Of a stretch of DNA of 64,000 bases, positions 8,476-17,865 are shown in pieces; within the stretch, counting starts at the first letter, position 1, and each line of letters opens with the position of its first letter. The stretch is taken from assembly GCA_023957155.1 (NCBI GenBank), contig JAMLHK010000004.1, positions 248,001 through 312,000 on the forward strand, read 5' to 3'. The position numbers and the translations under genes were made by a program. This DNA comes from Chitinophagaceae bacterium. Lineage in GTDB: Bacteria; Bacteroidota; Bacteroidia; Chitinophagales; Chitinophagaceae. The notes beneath the pieces were generated by a model. That model did no database searches. It had not been told where the DNA came from and saw only the letters and a list, made by a program, of their open reading frames with translations.

Positions 8476-10011
8476 TCACTCCCATTCTATCGTTGCAGGC
8501 GGCTTGCTGCTGATATCATATACCACCCGGTTGATACCTCTTACATTATTTATAATTTCATTTGAGATATGTGCAAGAAATTCATAAGGTAAATGCGCCC
8601 AGTCGGCCGTCATACCATCTACAGAAGTAACAGCCCTCAGCGCAACCGTATATTCATAGGTTCTTTCATCACCCATTACCCCTACGCTTTTTACCGGGAG
8701 CAAAATAGCACCTGCCTGCCATACTTTGTCATAAAGATCAAAATCTTTTAACGCTTTAACATATAATGCATCTGCTTCCTGTAATAGTTTAACTTTTTCT
8801 TCTGTTATTTCTCCCAGTATCCTGATGGCCAAACCTGGTCCCGGAAAGGGATGACGGAACAACATGTCTTTCGGTATACCTAATTCAAGTCCCACTTTTC
8901 TTACTTCATCTTTAAATAGGTACCGGAGCGGCTCTACCAGCTCCAGGTTCATCTTTTCCGGTAACCCGCCTACATTATGATGCGATTTGATCGTAACAGA
9001 AGGCCCGTGTACCGATACGCTTTCAATCACATCAGGATAAATGGTCCCCTGTCCCAGCAATCCCACGCCCTCAATTTTATGCGATTCCTCATCAAATATT
9101 TCAATAAAGGTTTTGCCGATGATCTTCCTTTTTTCTTCAGGGTTGGTTTTTCCTGCAAGTTTTGTGTAGAAATGCTCTTTTGCATCCACACCTTTTACAT
9201 TCAGCCCAATCTTCCCGTAGGTTTCTAATACCTGTTCAAATTCATTTTTCCGTAAAACACCGTTATCTACAAAAATACCGAACAACCTGTCGCCGATCGC
9301 CCTGTGAATAAGCGTTGCCGCAACGGTAGAGTCTACCCCTCCACTCAATGCCATGATTACCTTGCGTTCGCCTATCTGTTTTTTAAGCGCTGAAACGGTA
9401 TCACTCACAAAGTGTGCCGGTGTCCAGCTTTGCCTGCAGCCGCATATCTTCACCAAAAAATTGGCAATGATCTTTTTCCCTTCAGCAGAATGATATACCT
9501 CCGGGTGGAACTGAAGCCCATAGATCAGATTCCCTGCGGTACTACTTTTTTTGAAAGCGGCTACCGGTATGCTGTCAGTTACACCCAGCACCTCAAAGCC
9601 CTCAGGCAGTTGTAATATGGTATCCCCATGGCTCATCCATACCTGCGAGTTGTCCGCGATCCCATCCCACAGTGTATCGCTCTTTTTCACTTTAAACTGG
9701 GCTCTCCCATATTCTCTTTTTTCAGATCGCTCCACCTTACCGCCATATATGCTGGCCGTGAGCTGCGCTCCATAGCAAACCCCCAATACGGGTAGTTGCC
9801 TGCTGATGGCATCAACATCCACAACCGGTGCATTGGCATCATTTACCGAAAAAGGAGAGCCGGATAAGATAATTCCCTTTAATCCAGGTGAAAAACTGAT
9901 TGGCTTATTAAACGGGACGATTTCACAATACACATTGGCTTCACGCACAGCACGGGCTATCAACTGGGTATACTGGGAGCCGAAATCCAGGATTAGAATT
10001 TTTTCTGTCAT
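8476..10011 (-). CDS. guaA: GMP synthase (glutamine-hydrolysing)
   Basis: Converts XMP to GMP using glutamine and ATP, in purine biosynthesis in the cytoplasm. The 511-residue length is normal. The N-terminal class I amidotransferase domain shows GVCYGAQL with the nucleophile Cys and [10 protein letters not shown] with the His-Glu pair. The ATP-pyrophosphatase domain has SGGVDST, and the C-terminal dimerisation domain contains HPFPGPGLA and ends KPPATIEWE, as expected. The start is the ATG giving [16 protein letters not shown]; an open frame upstream is rejected as it adds residues unlike the family. A TACCTTCG box lies directly before the start. Confidence 0.98.
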   Translation of the reverse strand: MTEKILILDFGSQYTQLIARAVREANVYCEIVPFNKPISFSPGLKGIILSGSPFSVNDANAPVVDVDAISRQLPVLGVCYGAQLTASIYGGKVERSEKREYGRAQFKVKKSDTLWDGIADNSQVWMSHGDTILQLPEGFEVLGVTDSIPVAAFKKSSTAGNLIYGLQFHPEVYHSAEGKKIIANFLVKICGCRQSWTPAHFVSDTVSALKKQIGERKVIMALSGGVDSTVAATLIHRAIGDRLFGIFVDNGVLRKNEFEQVLETYGKIGLNVKGVDAKEHFYTKLAGKTNPEEKRKIIGKTFIEIFDEESHKIEGVGLLGQGTIYPDVIESVSVHGPSVTIKSHHNVGGLPEKMNLELVEPLRYLFKDEVRKVGLELGIPKDMLFRHPFPGPGLAIRILGEITEEKVKLLQEADALYVKALKDFDLYDKVWQAGAILLPVKSVGVMGDERTYEYTVALRAVTSVDGMTADWAHLPYEFLAHISNEIINNVRGINRVVYDISSKPPATIEWE

Positions 10012-10018
10012 CAGGGTG

Positions 10019-10026
10019 CGAAGGTA
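10019..10026 (-). promoter_or_regulatory. Probable -7 box of guaA (TACCTTCG)
   Basis: TACCTTCG on the minus strand, one base from TAnnTTTG, ending 7 bp before the guaA ATG. The leader would be only a few bases. Confidence 0.45.
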
Positions 10027-10234
10027 GTAAAATGCAGCTATAAGAACCCGGGCGTCTTCGAGATTTTCGCAGTGGGTGGAGACCATAGCCATCAGTCCCG
10101 GAAATGCAACCAATGCGATCTCCCGGACAGGTAGGTTTCTGCTATGCAGAAATTATATCTACACCACTTCTATATGTTTCAAAATCAAGCCATCTGCTTT
10201 TTCTCAACCACACAGGCATCTTAGGTTTGCTATT

Positions 10235-10324
10235 ATGGTTATATATCCTGTTTCTCAGATTCATATCTGGGTCATTTTGGCGTTGAAATGCAGAGGGGCT
10301 TTGTTTAACCCAAAAACGTTTTGA
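10235..10324 (+). pseudogene. Relic 1: 5' end of an IS200-like transposase gene
   Basis: A 29-codon frame. From codon 7 it reads SQIHIW..LALKCR..LFNPK, closely matching SQIYIQ..FAVKGR..FIHPQ at the start of the intact transposase at 11272. It stops at TGA at 10322, then the palindrome region begins. The first six codons differ from the transposase. Confidence 0.6.
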
Positions 10325-10567
10325 ATAACCTCATTTTATACGACCCTTTCAGGGTCGCTCTGTTTTATTCACCTTGTTCTATAATCATGTCATCCCTTCA
10401 GGATGAAGGATACGATATGGGCTGCACAAAAATATTTGAGCTGACCGGAACCATTTTATGCGGTACAAGAATTTGGCCCTGAAGGAAGCTCTTGTTTGCA
10501 GCAAACCGACCTTGAAAAGGTCGTATATTCACGATATAATCATTTTTCAATCGCCCAAAAGATAAGC

Positions 10568-10660
10568 ATGCCCGGAACATTTTATTAGATTCATATATGG
10601 GCCTTGTTCGCGTTGAAATGCAGGAGAGATTTGTTCAACCCAAAAGCGTTTTTTGAATAA
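10568..10660 (+). pseudogene. Relic 2: 5' end of an IS200-like transposase gene
   Basis: Reads MPGTFY, an in-frame TAG stop, then IHIWALFALKCR and FNPKAFFE before TAA at 10658. Compared with the intact gene (MAGTFSQIYI, then FAVKGR and HPQWEE) it is the same N-terminal segment with an internal stop. Confidence 0.65.
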
Positions 10661-10851
10661 CCTCATTTTATACGACCCTTTCAGGATGAGGGAGAACGCA
10701 TGGGCTTCACAAAATATTTGAGCTGACCGGAAACCGTTTTATCCGGCATAAGAGTTTGCTCCTAAAGCAGGCACTCGTCCGCGGCAAACCGACCTTGAAA
10801 AGGTCATATATTCACGATATAATCATCTTTCAATCACCCATAACGATAAAC

Positions 10852-10943
10852 ATGCCCGGAACATTTTACCAGATTCATACTGGGCCTTGTTCGCGTTGAA
10901 ATGCAGGGGAGATTTGTTCAACCCAAAAACGTTTTTTGAATAA
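10852..10943 (+). pseudogene. Relic 3: 5' end of an IS200-like transposase gene
   Basis: Reads MPGTFYQIH, then a single-base deletion, then WALFALKCR and FNPKTFFE before TAA at 10941. It is the same relic as in units 1 and 2 with an independent frameshift. Confidence 0.65.
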
Positions 10944-11271
10944 CCTCATTTTATACGACCCTTTCAGGGTTGCTCTGTTTTATTCACCTTGTTCTATAAA
11001 CATGCCATCCCTTCAGGATGAAGGATACGGTATGGGTTGCACAAAAATATTTAAGCTGACCAGAAACCATTTTATCCGGTACAAGAGTTTGGCGCCGAAG
11101 CAGGCCAAACCGACCTTGAAAAGGTCGCATATTTATAGCCCATGAGCCGGAGAAAGAAGCCGACCCTGAAAGGGTCGCATGTTCATGGAATAGGCGATGG
11201 GGTGGGGCTAACCCGAATGTCGTAAAAGTTATAATAAAATCATATATTTAGTTTTAAAACGGAAGAACACC

Positions 11272-11733
11272 ATGGCCGGAACATTTTCCCAAATCTATAT
11301 TCAAGTAGTTTTTGCGGTGAAAGGTCGAAAAAGTTTTATTCACCCCCAATGGGAGGAAGAATTGTACAAATATATCAGTGGAATAGTTAATAATAAAGAG
11401 CAGAAAATGTTAGCCATTAATGGCATGCCTGATCATATCCATATTTTTATTGGAATGAGACCCAGTTGTTGCTTATCCGATTTAGTTAGAGAAATAAAGA
11501 AATCATCTAATGAATTTATAAAAGAAAGAAAGTTTGCAAGTGCAGGTTTTGAATGGCAGGGAGATTATGGAGCATTTTCTTATAGTCACTCGGCTTTAGA
11601 CAATGTTATTAAATACGTAATGAATCAAAAGGAGCATCATAAAAAAAGAGCATTCAAAGATGAATATGAAGAATTGCTGAGGAGATTTGATATACCGTTC
11701 AAAGAAGAATATTTATTTGAATGGTATCATTAA
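11272..11733 (+). CDS. IS200/REP-associated tyrosine (HUH) transposase
   Basis: A 153-residue single-domain Y1 transposase. The HUH metal motif is HIH in MPDHIHIFIGM (about residue 62), and the likely catalytic Tyr is in VIKYVMNQKEHHKK (about residue 119), followed by the usual LLRRFDI..KEEYLFEW tail. The gene appears intact. REP-like palindromes lie just upstream (11161-11177) and a decayed one lies downstream (11818-11832), which fits a RAYT-type enzyme acting on flanking palindromes, or the hairpin ends of an IS200 element. The repeat array to its left carries truncated copies of its own first 30 codons. Confidence 0.92.
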   Translation: MAGTFSQIYIQVVFAVKGRKSFIHPQWEEELYKYISGIVNNKEQKMLAINGMPDHIHIFIGMRPSCCLSDLVREIKKSSNEFIKERKFASAGFEWQGDYGAFSYSHSALDNVIKYVMNQKEHHKKRAFKDEYEELLRRFDIPFKEEYLFEWYH

Positions 11734-11817
11734 AGGATGTAGACGACATTGAAATGTGTCATTGCCGATGCTTCTTCTCCTGCGTAATTATTTTTTGACA
11801 AATCCAGGGGAAGAAGC

Positions 11818-11832
11818 CGACCCTGAAAGGGG
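11818..11832 (+). repeat. Decayed REP-like palindrome downstream of the transposase
   Basis: CGACCCTGAAAGGGG matches the upstream palindrome CGACCCTGAAAGGGTCG but has lost the last arm. Confidence 0.6.
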
Positions 11833-11897
11833 TACTATGCCGGAGTTTTAATCCATGATCGTTATTCTAAAACAACGTAATCTGCGTATACAAAACA

Positions 11898-11930
11898 AAA
11901 GAGACCGGTTCTTCCCGAACCGGTCTCTTT
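11898..11930. terminator. Terminator hairpin before the exported-protein operon
   Basis: A 14-bp perfect stem (AAAGAGACCGGTTC / GAACCGGTCTCTTT) with a 5-base loop, suitable for the minus-strand genes 11952-14926. Confidence 0.85.
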
Positions 11931-11951
11931 CATTCTATCACTCAATAAGAA

Positions 11952-13484
11952 TTAATTCATTTTTTCAAGCCGGTAGTCCAGTTTCTTTTGCTTCTTGAAG
12001 TATTCATAAATCATAACAAAGCCTGTTTTAGCCGGCAGAATACGCATCCACGTAGCATCGGACTTCATATTGATTTTATCGGTGGCAAACTCACCATTCT
12101 GGTACTTAATGGAATGAAAGGTAAGTCCTTTAAACTCTTTACCCCGTTCATAATCGGTATATCCCACAACTATGGTGCTTTTGTCATCGTTTACCTGGGT
12201 AAATTCGTAGTCAAACCCGCCCATTGCAGCTACCATATAACCCAACATAGGCGGTTTTATAAAATCGGCAGAAAGACCAAACCGGCTGCTGAATTTATCG
12301 TATACGCCCGCCCATTGTATATTGAACTGGTGGTCGAATTTCATTAAAACCATATCCGTCGTTTTAACGCTGGTTACTCCGCTATAGCTATGTGTCAGTA
12401 CGGATAATGCGATCTTGCCTCCGTCTGCCACCCTCTTAAACCCTTCTGCTACTACCAGGTAGCCGCCATCTGCCGTTGCCATCATTTTGTGCGTATGAAG
12501 GTTACCCACATCTTGCAGTCTGCCCTTTTCATCTGTTTTCAGATACTTCGCTACATCCTTTGCCCAGGAGCTGTAATATTCTTTCTGAAGCTTGCCTTTG
12601 CTGTCCACTATCCAAAAGCCGTACCCGAGGCTGTTATCTCTCGCTGCATGATCGTCTTTATCATAATAGGCGCCCATCAATACCATCTGATTCCCCTCTA
12701 ACCTGTTTGCTGCCGTAGGCCAAAAATTGTACTTGCTTTCTTCCATAGAAATTTCAAACTGCTTTGCTCCCGTAAATAAGTTGAGACCAAGAAGATAAGT
12801 ATGCCCTTTGCCAGACAGCAGCTTCTCAATCTTGAGGATACTGAAAAAAGCGACACTATCCGTTGAGCCGATGTAATTGCAGGAAGACTTACGCTCTTCA
12901 TCCGCAGGCGTATACGTCCATTTTTTACGCTTGTTGGACAGCAGCCCGTTAATAAGGTAAGAAAAGTTTTTTCCGTCTCTTACCGGAATAACGGAGATAT
13001 AGCAGGAAGTATCGGCTATTGCCAGCTTACCGCCATCGGTTTCGCCCATGGCAAGCGACTGTAAAAAGTATGCCTTTGACTTTTTATCAATAGGTACAGA
13101 ATAAGTGAATGCGTGTTTCCCGGCACCATTATAAATGGAATAGTCTATGGATTCGGTTTCCTGGTTTAAAAACATAAAACATACAGAGCTTTCATTAGTA
13201 GCCGATTCAAGCAATGCTGTTTTTTTATCAAGCGTGAGTTTGGTCGGTTTTGCCGCATTCAGGTTTTCATCCAATACCTGCAGGGTATACTCCCTTGTAT
13301 TTTTATCAATTTTATCCGACTCGTAGAAAAAATAATATCCACGTATATCATTTTGCTTTTTAATTACCCCCGAATTTCGAAGCGATATGGTAGTAACATT
13401 CTCGAGCCCGGTTTTAACCTGCGCATGGGCAGGAATAATAAAGGTGCCTGCCAGTACACAGACGATAAGGTTTTTCAGCATCAT
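11952..13484 (-). CDS. Uncharacterised exported protein (possibly DUF6770-like)
   Basis: A 510-residue protein with a signal peptide ending at AHAQ. The mature part has repeated short beta-type stretches with many Lys, Asp and Tyr, such as GYYFFYESD, GGYLVVAEGF and TTDMVLMKFD, which suggests a beta-propeller-like body. I see no catalytic motif. The resemblance to the DUF6770 family is from memory and uncertain. It follows an M48 peptidase gene by 11 bp and shares its transcript, which ends at the hairpin at 11898-11930. Confidence 0.7.
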   Translation of the reverse strand: MMLKNLIVCVLAGTFIIPAHAQVKTGLENVTTISLRNSGVIKKQNDIRGYYFFYESDKIDKNTREYTLQVLDENLNAAKPTKLTLDKKTALLESATNESSVCFMFLNQETESIDYSIYNGAGKHAFTYSVPIDKKSKAYFLQSLAMGETDGGKLAIADTSCYISVIPVRDGKNFSYLINGLLSNKRKKWTYTPADEERKSSCNYIGSTDSVAFFSILKIEKLLSGKGHTYLLGLNLFTGAKQFEISMEESKYNFWPTAANRLEGNQMVLMGAYYDKDDHAARDNSLGYGFWIVDSKGKLQKEYYSSWAKDVAKYLKTDEKGRLQDVGNLHTHKMMATADGGYLVVAEGFKRVADGGKIALSVLTHSYSGVTSVKTTDMVLMKFDHQFNIQWAGVYDKFSSRFGLSADFIKPPMLGYMVAAMGGFDYEFTQVNDDKSTIVVGYTDYERGKEFKGLTFHSIKYQNGEFATDKINMKSDATWMRILPAKTGFVMIYEYFKKQKKLDYRLEKMN

Positions 13485-13495
13485 TACGGTTGTTT

Positions 13496-14926
13496 TTATG
13501 GTTGATCAAATTTGTTTTTCCAATAGTTTGCTTCTTCTGTTTTTCCCATTTTTTCGGCGCATACTGACATGGTATAAGCCAGTTCCTTACAGTCGGGATA
13601 TTTCTTTAAAGCCGAAGCGGTAAAATAATAATTGATATGCAGAAGGTCGGTAAGCGTGGCATGCTGGATAAAATAAAGCAGCTCATTGTAAGATCTGGTA
13701 TATAATTGTGGATTAGGCAGATCTGTATTCTTACCGAGTGTGTGATTCTTTTGCGCTTCGTACAACTGAATGAAGGCACGGCTTATCCCTATCGCCGCAA
13801 AAGGATTTTGATCATTGGTGCTTAGCTGTTCGATAGCATAAAAAAAGCTGCGGCTTATCTTTTCATGATTAAGCGTGAATTCAATAATCTCATTTTGTAA
13901 TTTCTGCTGAAGATCACAGAAGCGCACAGAATCTATAAGGAATTTTGATCCGCCATTGCGAACGGCTCCAGGAATCATTCTGCCTGCATAAACGATGCGC
14001 TGTTTACAATCGGGATGTGTTCTCAAAGAATCCTTTAGCTGCAGCGTTTCTGCATCATCAGTATAAGCTGCAATACCAAACACCGACCGCCGTTCTGTTC
14101 CAAAGTAACCGGGCTTAACGGGATATTCAACTGCACTAAGGTATTTTTCAAATACCTCTTTCGTATTGCAGATGTCTGTATCAACAGCATCCAGTATCGA
14201 AAGGCAATCTATTACCTGTCCTGGACTGTACGCTGTCCGGAGTAGCCAGGTAATAGCCAGGCTGTCGGCAGCGGTTTCCTTAAAGCGGTTATGCCTCCGG
14301 AAATCAAAGGAAAACTTTTTAAACAGCTCCTCTATTGCACGCCCCTGTCCAAATTGCTGCTTTTTAATAGCGGCTACTTTTGCTTTAAACTCCTTAGATT
14401 GGACGGATGAAAGATATTGATCGGCAGCTTCTCCGCTATGATTTAAAAAAAGATGAGCTATTTCATGACACAATACAAAAGCCAGCTGCGCTTCATTCCG
14501 GATACGCGTAAATAATCCGGCATTTATAAAAACAGTATTATAGCCCGGCGTAAAAGCGTTAGGAATGCCGCTTCGGGAAAGATAAACACTTATGTCTTCT
14601 GCCTTGAACACTTTTACAGCAGGCAGCAGCCTTAACATCACCGCAGAAATATAGTTGTTGACTGCCGGATCTGTTATCAGCTCTGGCTTGTCGAAATGCT
14701 CCATAGCCGACTTCAGCTTTTCCCCATACAGCCACTTTTTCTGCTCGGCAAACTCCCCGGTAAAGCCTTGCACTTCTTCAAAGTTTCTTTGCTCCAACCG
14801 GCTTTGCCACTCCTTTATGGTATCGGTATTGTGATGGAAAAGTACGTTGCATGTATGCTGGCTTTGTGCCAGCCAGCTATATAAAACAAGGGTTATAGCT
14901 AGCAAGGGTCTGTAAAAACGAAACAT
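13496..14926 (-). CDS. M48 family zinc metallopeptidase, exported
   Basis: A 476-residue protein with a signal peptide (hydrophobic to about residue 20, cleavage near AQSQ). The zinc site HEIAH is in LAFVLCHEIAHLFLNH, about residues 153-157, and the third ligand Glu is in KETAADSLAITWLL. PGYNTVFINAGLF upstream is typical of the M48 fold. The roughly 200-residue C-terminal extension is helical and unassigned. Such periplasmic M48 enzymes act in envelope protein quality control. It is the first gene of a two-gene transcript with the exported protein at 11952. Confidence 0.88.
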   Translation of the reverse strand: MFRFYRPLLAITLVLYSWLAQSQHTCNVLFHHNTDTIKEWQSRLEQRNFEEVQGFTGEFAEQKKWLYGEKLKSAMEHFDKPELITDPAVNNYISAVMLRLLPAVKVFKAEDISVYLSRSGIPNAFTPGYNTVFINAGLFTRIRNEAQLAFVLCHEIAHLFLNHSGEAADQYLSSVQSKEFKAKVAAIKKQQFGQGRAIEELFKKFSFDFRRHNRFKETAADSLAITWLLRTAYSPGQVIDCLSILDAVDTDICNTKEVFEKYLSAVEYPVKPGYFGTERRSVFGIAAYTDDAETLQLKDSLRTHPDCKQRIVYAGRMIPGAVRNGGSKFLIDSVRFCDLQQKLQNEIIEFTLNHEKISRSFFYAIEQLSTNDQNPFAAIGISRAFIQLYEAQKNHTLGKNTDLPNPQLYTRSYNELLYFIQHATLTDLLHINYYFTASALKKYPDCKELAYTMSVCAEKMGKTEEANYWKNKFDQP

Positions 14927-15064
14927 CCTACCGGTGTTTAAGGCATGAAATTAAACGGTTACTGGATAAAAACAACCGCAAACTTATTAAAACAAACGCT
15001 TAAACCCGTCAACATATTTTCCGGACGGGTCAAGTAATACATGCCTGGTTTTTCCTGGGAGACA

Positions 15065-15083
15065 GGAGTCTCCGGACTTCGCA
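15065..15083 (-). repeat. Dispersed palindromic repeat copy
   Basis: The plus strand reads GGAGTCTCCGGACTTCGCA. On the minus strand this matches the palindrome core at 17121-17144 with a few changes. Confidence 0.4.
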
Positions 15084-15104
15084 TAGCGGTGTTCAGTTTC
15101 TCTT

Positions 15105-16913
15105 TTAATTTCTCGCCGCCCACGCATCCATTTTCTTTTCCAATATTTCCAGGGGCATACAACCATCTTTTAGCAGTTCATCGTGGAAACCGGCAAGTGT
15201 GAATTTATCACCCAGTTCTTTTTCATATTTATCCCTAAGCTCCCTTATTTTAAGAGCACCTATTTTATAAGACAGCGCCTGGCCGGGTATGGCCATATAA
15301 CGTTCTATTTCTGCAATAGCTCCTTCTTCAGACATTTGTTCATTATCCGTCATATATTGTATGGCTTCTTCACGGGTCATATTTTTAGTATGAATGGCTA
15401 CATCCACCACAAGCCGCACGGCCCGGTGCATTTCATCGCCCAAGGCGCCCATATACTGGTAAGGGTCTGTATAAAGACCTAATTCCTTACCCAATGATTC
15501 GCAGTATAACGCATACCCCTCACCGTAAGCGCCATACCAGCTAAAACGGCGGAATTTGGGAAGCAATGTATCTTCCTGCTGCAAAGAGATTTGATAATGA
15601 TGACCGGGAATGGCTTCGTGCAGAAACAATGACTCCATGCCGGATGTGGTATTAAATTTAGTAGCGTCTAATATGGGAATATAAAATATGCCGGGGCGGC
15701 TTCCATCCGGTGAACCGGGATTGTATTCCGCGCTGGCCGAGGCTGCCCGGAAAGCTTCTGTTTGGCGTATTTCAAAAGGCGTTTTAGGCACATGGCTATA
15801 CATTTTTTTGAGATTGGGCTCCATCTTTTTATGGATAGCTTCGAAAGCCGACAGCACTTCCGCCGGTGTTTTATAGGGCATAAATTTTTTGTCGGTTTTC
15901 AGGTAATGAAAGAACTCTTTCAGGCTGCCATTGAATCCCACTGCATTTTTTACGCTGTCCATCAATCCTCTGATCCGTGCCACTTCCGCTAAGCCGGTCT
16001 GATAAATTTCTTCCGGCGTTTTGTTAGTGGTTGTCCAGTATTTTACTAAGTAGCTATATTCCTTTGCTCCATCCGGCAAAGCAGAGATGCCCGAGGAAGA
16101 CCTCGCCTTCGGTAAGTATTCATTCTTTAAAAAATTACCCAGCTTGCTGAAAGTGGGTACCACGTGTGTAAGGATCATGTCTTTATACGCTGCAGTGACC
16201 CTGCTTTTATCTGCTTCAGAAAAATCTTTCGGGAAATTTTTAACCGGCGTATAAAATAAGCTTTTTGCAGGATCGCTTACCACCATGCTTTCCATTTGGG
16301 GAATGATCTTTATTACCAAAGCCCTGGGCAATACATGCCCGGCTGCCATTCCCTGTCTGAAGTTGCCGATAGCAGAGTCGGCCCATACGGAGAAAGCCTT
16401 CACCCGGCCTGCCCAGTTGTCGTAATCTTGGGATGTTTTGAAAGGCTGAAAGCCGGAGCCCGCGCCTAACTGTCCCATCATAAGCGGCAACCCCCAGAAT
16501 TGCTGGAAGGGGATCATCCATGTATTTAATGCAAGCCCTTCAAGCTCTGTGTTCATCTGATAGCTGAAAATATCATAGCTGGTCTTATTATTATCATCCA
16601 GCTTATTGCGGTCGAATGCTTTTACTTTATCTAAGTAGTGTTGATAGAATGCTTTCAGCGAATCCCGGAACGCTTTAGTCTGGTCGTTGGGCAGGAGGTT
16701 ATTGTACCGGTTATCTCCTTCCGATGTAGCTTCCAGCGGGAATAGCTTTGCATGTTGTTCCCAATAATCGTCAAATAACAGGCTTAGCTCTTTATTGGCT
16801 GTGGAGTCAATAGCTGATGCCGGATTGTTGGAATTATTCTGCGGATTACAGTTGGTCAATGAGTATAAAACGACCACAGATACGCTAAGGAACAGCGCTG
16901 TCTTTATTCTCAT
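15105..16913 (-). CDS. DUF885 family lipoprotein, putative metallopeptidase
   Basis: A 602-residue DUF885 protein. The N-terminus is a lipoprotein signal with lipobox SLTNC, so it is probably anchored in the envelope. The DUF885 zinc-like motif HEAIPGHHYQ is present at about residue 435, preceded by the family's GIFYIPILD region and followed by YGEGYALYCESLG. The C-terminal PGQALSYKIG motif is also typical. DUF885 proteins are related to gluzincin peptidases of the M32/M3 type, but the substrate is unknown. The downstream intergenic region holds a palindromic repeat. Confidence 0.9.
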   Translation of the reverse strand: MRIKTALFLSVSVVVLYSLTNCNPQNNSNNPASAIDSTANKELSLLFDDYWEQHAKLFPLEATSEGDNRYNNLLPNDQTKAFRDSLKAFYQHYLDKVKAFDRNKLDDNNKTSYDIFSYQMNTELEGLALNTWMIPFQQFWGLPLMMGQLGAGSGFQPFKTSQDYDNWAGRVKAFSVWADSAIGNFRQGMAAGHVLPRALVIKIIPQMESMVVSDPAKSLFYTPVKNFPKDFSEADKSRVTAAYKDMILTHVVPTFSKLGNFLKNEYLPKARSSSGISALPDGAKEYSYLVKYWTTTNKTPEEIYQTGLAEVARIRGLMDSVKNAVGFNGSLKEFFHYLKTDKKFMPYKTPAEVLSAFEAIHKKMEPNLKKMYSHVPKTPFEIRQTEAFRAASASAEYNPGSPDGSRPGIFYIPILDATKFNTTSGMESLFLHEAIPGHHYQISLQQEDTLLPKFRRFSWYGAYGEGYALYCESLGKELGLYTDPYQYMGALGDEMHRAVRLVVDVAIHTKNMTREEAIQYMTDNEQMSEEGAIAEIERYMAIPGQALSYKIGALKIRELRDKYEKELGDKFTLAGFHDELLKDGCMPLEILEKKMDAWAARN

Positions 16914-17253
16914 GCTATTTTTATTTACAGAATTACAAAATTTTGGGCTAATAGTCCTGAAGCAATAATTATTTATAGTGCCTGAAGTGAGGCTGCACGA
17001 TGTCCGCAGACATTATAGTATGTATATTCTTACGGACTAAGTCCCGCATAGAGCTACTTAAGCAAACATGGCTTTTAACATAAGTAGGAGGGAGATCAAA
17101 ATCTCCGGAGAACATAATGAGTGCGAAGTCTGGAGACTTCACACAGCAGAAACTTGCAATGGCGATCTTTTTGAATTACAGAATATATTATAATAAAAAT
17201 TATAAATTATTCGCAATAAAAATTATTATTTTTGCATTATTAAAATATAGTGT
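16914..17253. other. Intergenic region with a dispersed palindrome
   Basis: No gene is seen. It contains a 24-bp palindrome at 17121-17144 (arms GAAGTCT / AGACTTC around GG, extended by GTG/CAC) and a promoter box at 17227. A related sequence lies at 15065-15083, so this is a dispersed repeat. Confidence 0.5.
17227..17234 (+). promoter_or_regulatory. -7 promoter box (TATTTTTG) of the toxin-antitoxin candidate
   Basis: An exact TAnnTTTG match 20 bp upstream of the ATG at 17254. Confidence 0.55.
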
Positions 17254-17544
17254 ATGACCAACATTATTGATAAATATAAAATACTGCTCCATTCAGTCCC
17301 CAGGCTTATCGAAGTATCGGGATACAAGAATGAGTATATAGCGCAGAAATTAGACATGACGCCTACACATTTTTCAGCAAAAAAATCTAAAGGCAACTGG
17401 ACTATTGATGAAGTGGAGAAAATATTAAAAACGATTTCAAATGAAGATGTTGAAGACTTTTTAGACGACATGGTTTTTGAAAAATGCTTTCCCGGGAAAC
17501 TTATCAACTCAAAGCAGTTTGAAAAACGAATGGGATGGAAATAA
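17254..17544 (+). CDS. Small HTH protein, candidate antitoxin
   Basis: A 96-residue protein with a helix-turn-helix of the XRE/Cro type: the segment SGYKNEYIAQKLDMTPTHFS (about residues 22-41) is followed by a wing-like helix WTIDEVEKILKT. It would bind DNA and probably autoregulate. Its stop codon overlaps the start of the next gene by one base (TAATG), which indicates translational coupling. The gene order HTH protein then small basic protein fits a type II toxin-antitoxin pair of the reverse order or a two-gene regulator. The toxin role of the partner is not proven. Confidence 0.6.
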   Translation: MTNIIDKYKILLHSVPRLIEVSGYKNEYIAQKLDMTPTHFSAKKSKGNWTIDEVEKILKTISNEDVEDFLDDMVFEKCFPGKLINSKQFEKRMGWK

Positions 17545-17786
17545 TGCTGGAAGAAAGATTTATTGAAGAACTTGTATTTTGCCCAAAAGGATTTCAACAG
17601 GACTTCAGAAAAATATACCAGCAACTCAAAACTGTTGACAATCCTTTAGAAGTAAAAGGTATCAGGAAATACAAGTCCGGCAGGTACAAAATCTATATCT
17701 GGAAAAGCAGAATATCATTAAAGGTTAATGGATACCAGGGCTATATTGGGATGTTCCTCTATAATGAGTTTTATACTCATGAGTAA
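17544..17786 (+). CDS. Small RelE/ParE-like protein, candidate toxin
   Basis: An 80-residue basic protein starting at the ATG that overlaps the previous stop. The C-terminal half, with GIRKYKSGRYKIYIWKSRIS and then a beta-strand LKVNGYQGYIGMF, resembles the core sheet of RelE/ParE toxins, where an Arg/Tyr-rich strand follows a kinked helix pair. No catalytic residue set can be fixed by eye. If real it would be a ribosome-dependent RNase or gyrase poison, but this is an inference from size, charge and partner. Confidence 0.5.
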   Translation: MLEERFIEELVFCPKGFQQDFRKIYQQLKTVDNPLEVKGIRKYKSGRYKIYIWKSRISLKVNGYQGYIGMFLYNEFYTHE

Positions 17787-17865
17787 GACAAGAAAAGTTT
17801 AAGGTTATGTTTTATATTACGCTGCCTTACAATCGCTGTTGATGAAGTCGGAACCCCGGATTGCT

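Larger units (their letters stand above)
10235..11177 (+). repeat. Three-unit tandem repeat array with REP-like palindromes
   Basis: Three similar units start at 10235, 10568 and 10852 (spacings 333 and 284 bp). Each opens with a broken 5' end of an IS200-like transposase gene. Copies 1 and 3 then carry the palindrome CGACCCTTTCAGGGTCG or a near copy (10341, 10956); in copy 2 only the left arm remains (from 10673). Each unit also holds CGACCTTGAAAAGGTCG or a near copy (10507, 10790, 11111). Copy 2 lacks about 50 bp between CCCTTTCAGG and CCCTTCAGG, as expected for a deletion between short direct repeats. A further palindrome CGACCCTGAAAGGGTCG lies at 11161-11177, just before the intact transposase gene. 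Confidence 0.85.

Noticed and set aside
10398-10580. 60-codon minus-strand frame in the repeat array
   Set aside because: It lies inside the repeated unit, has no start context and no domain; it is a by-product of the repeat.
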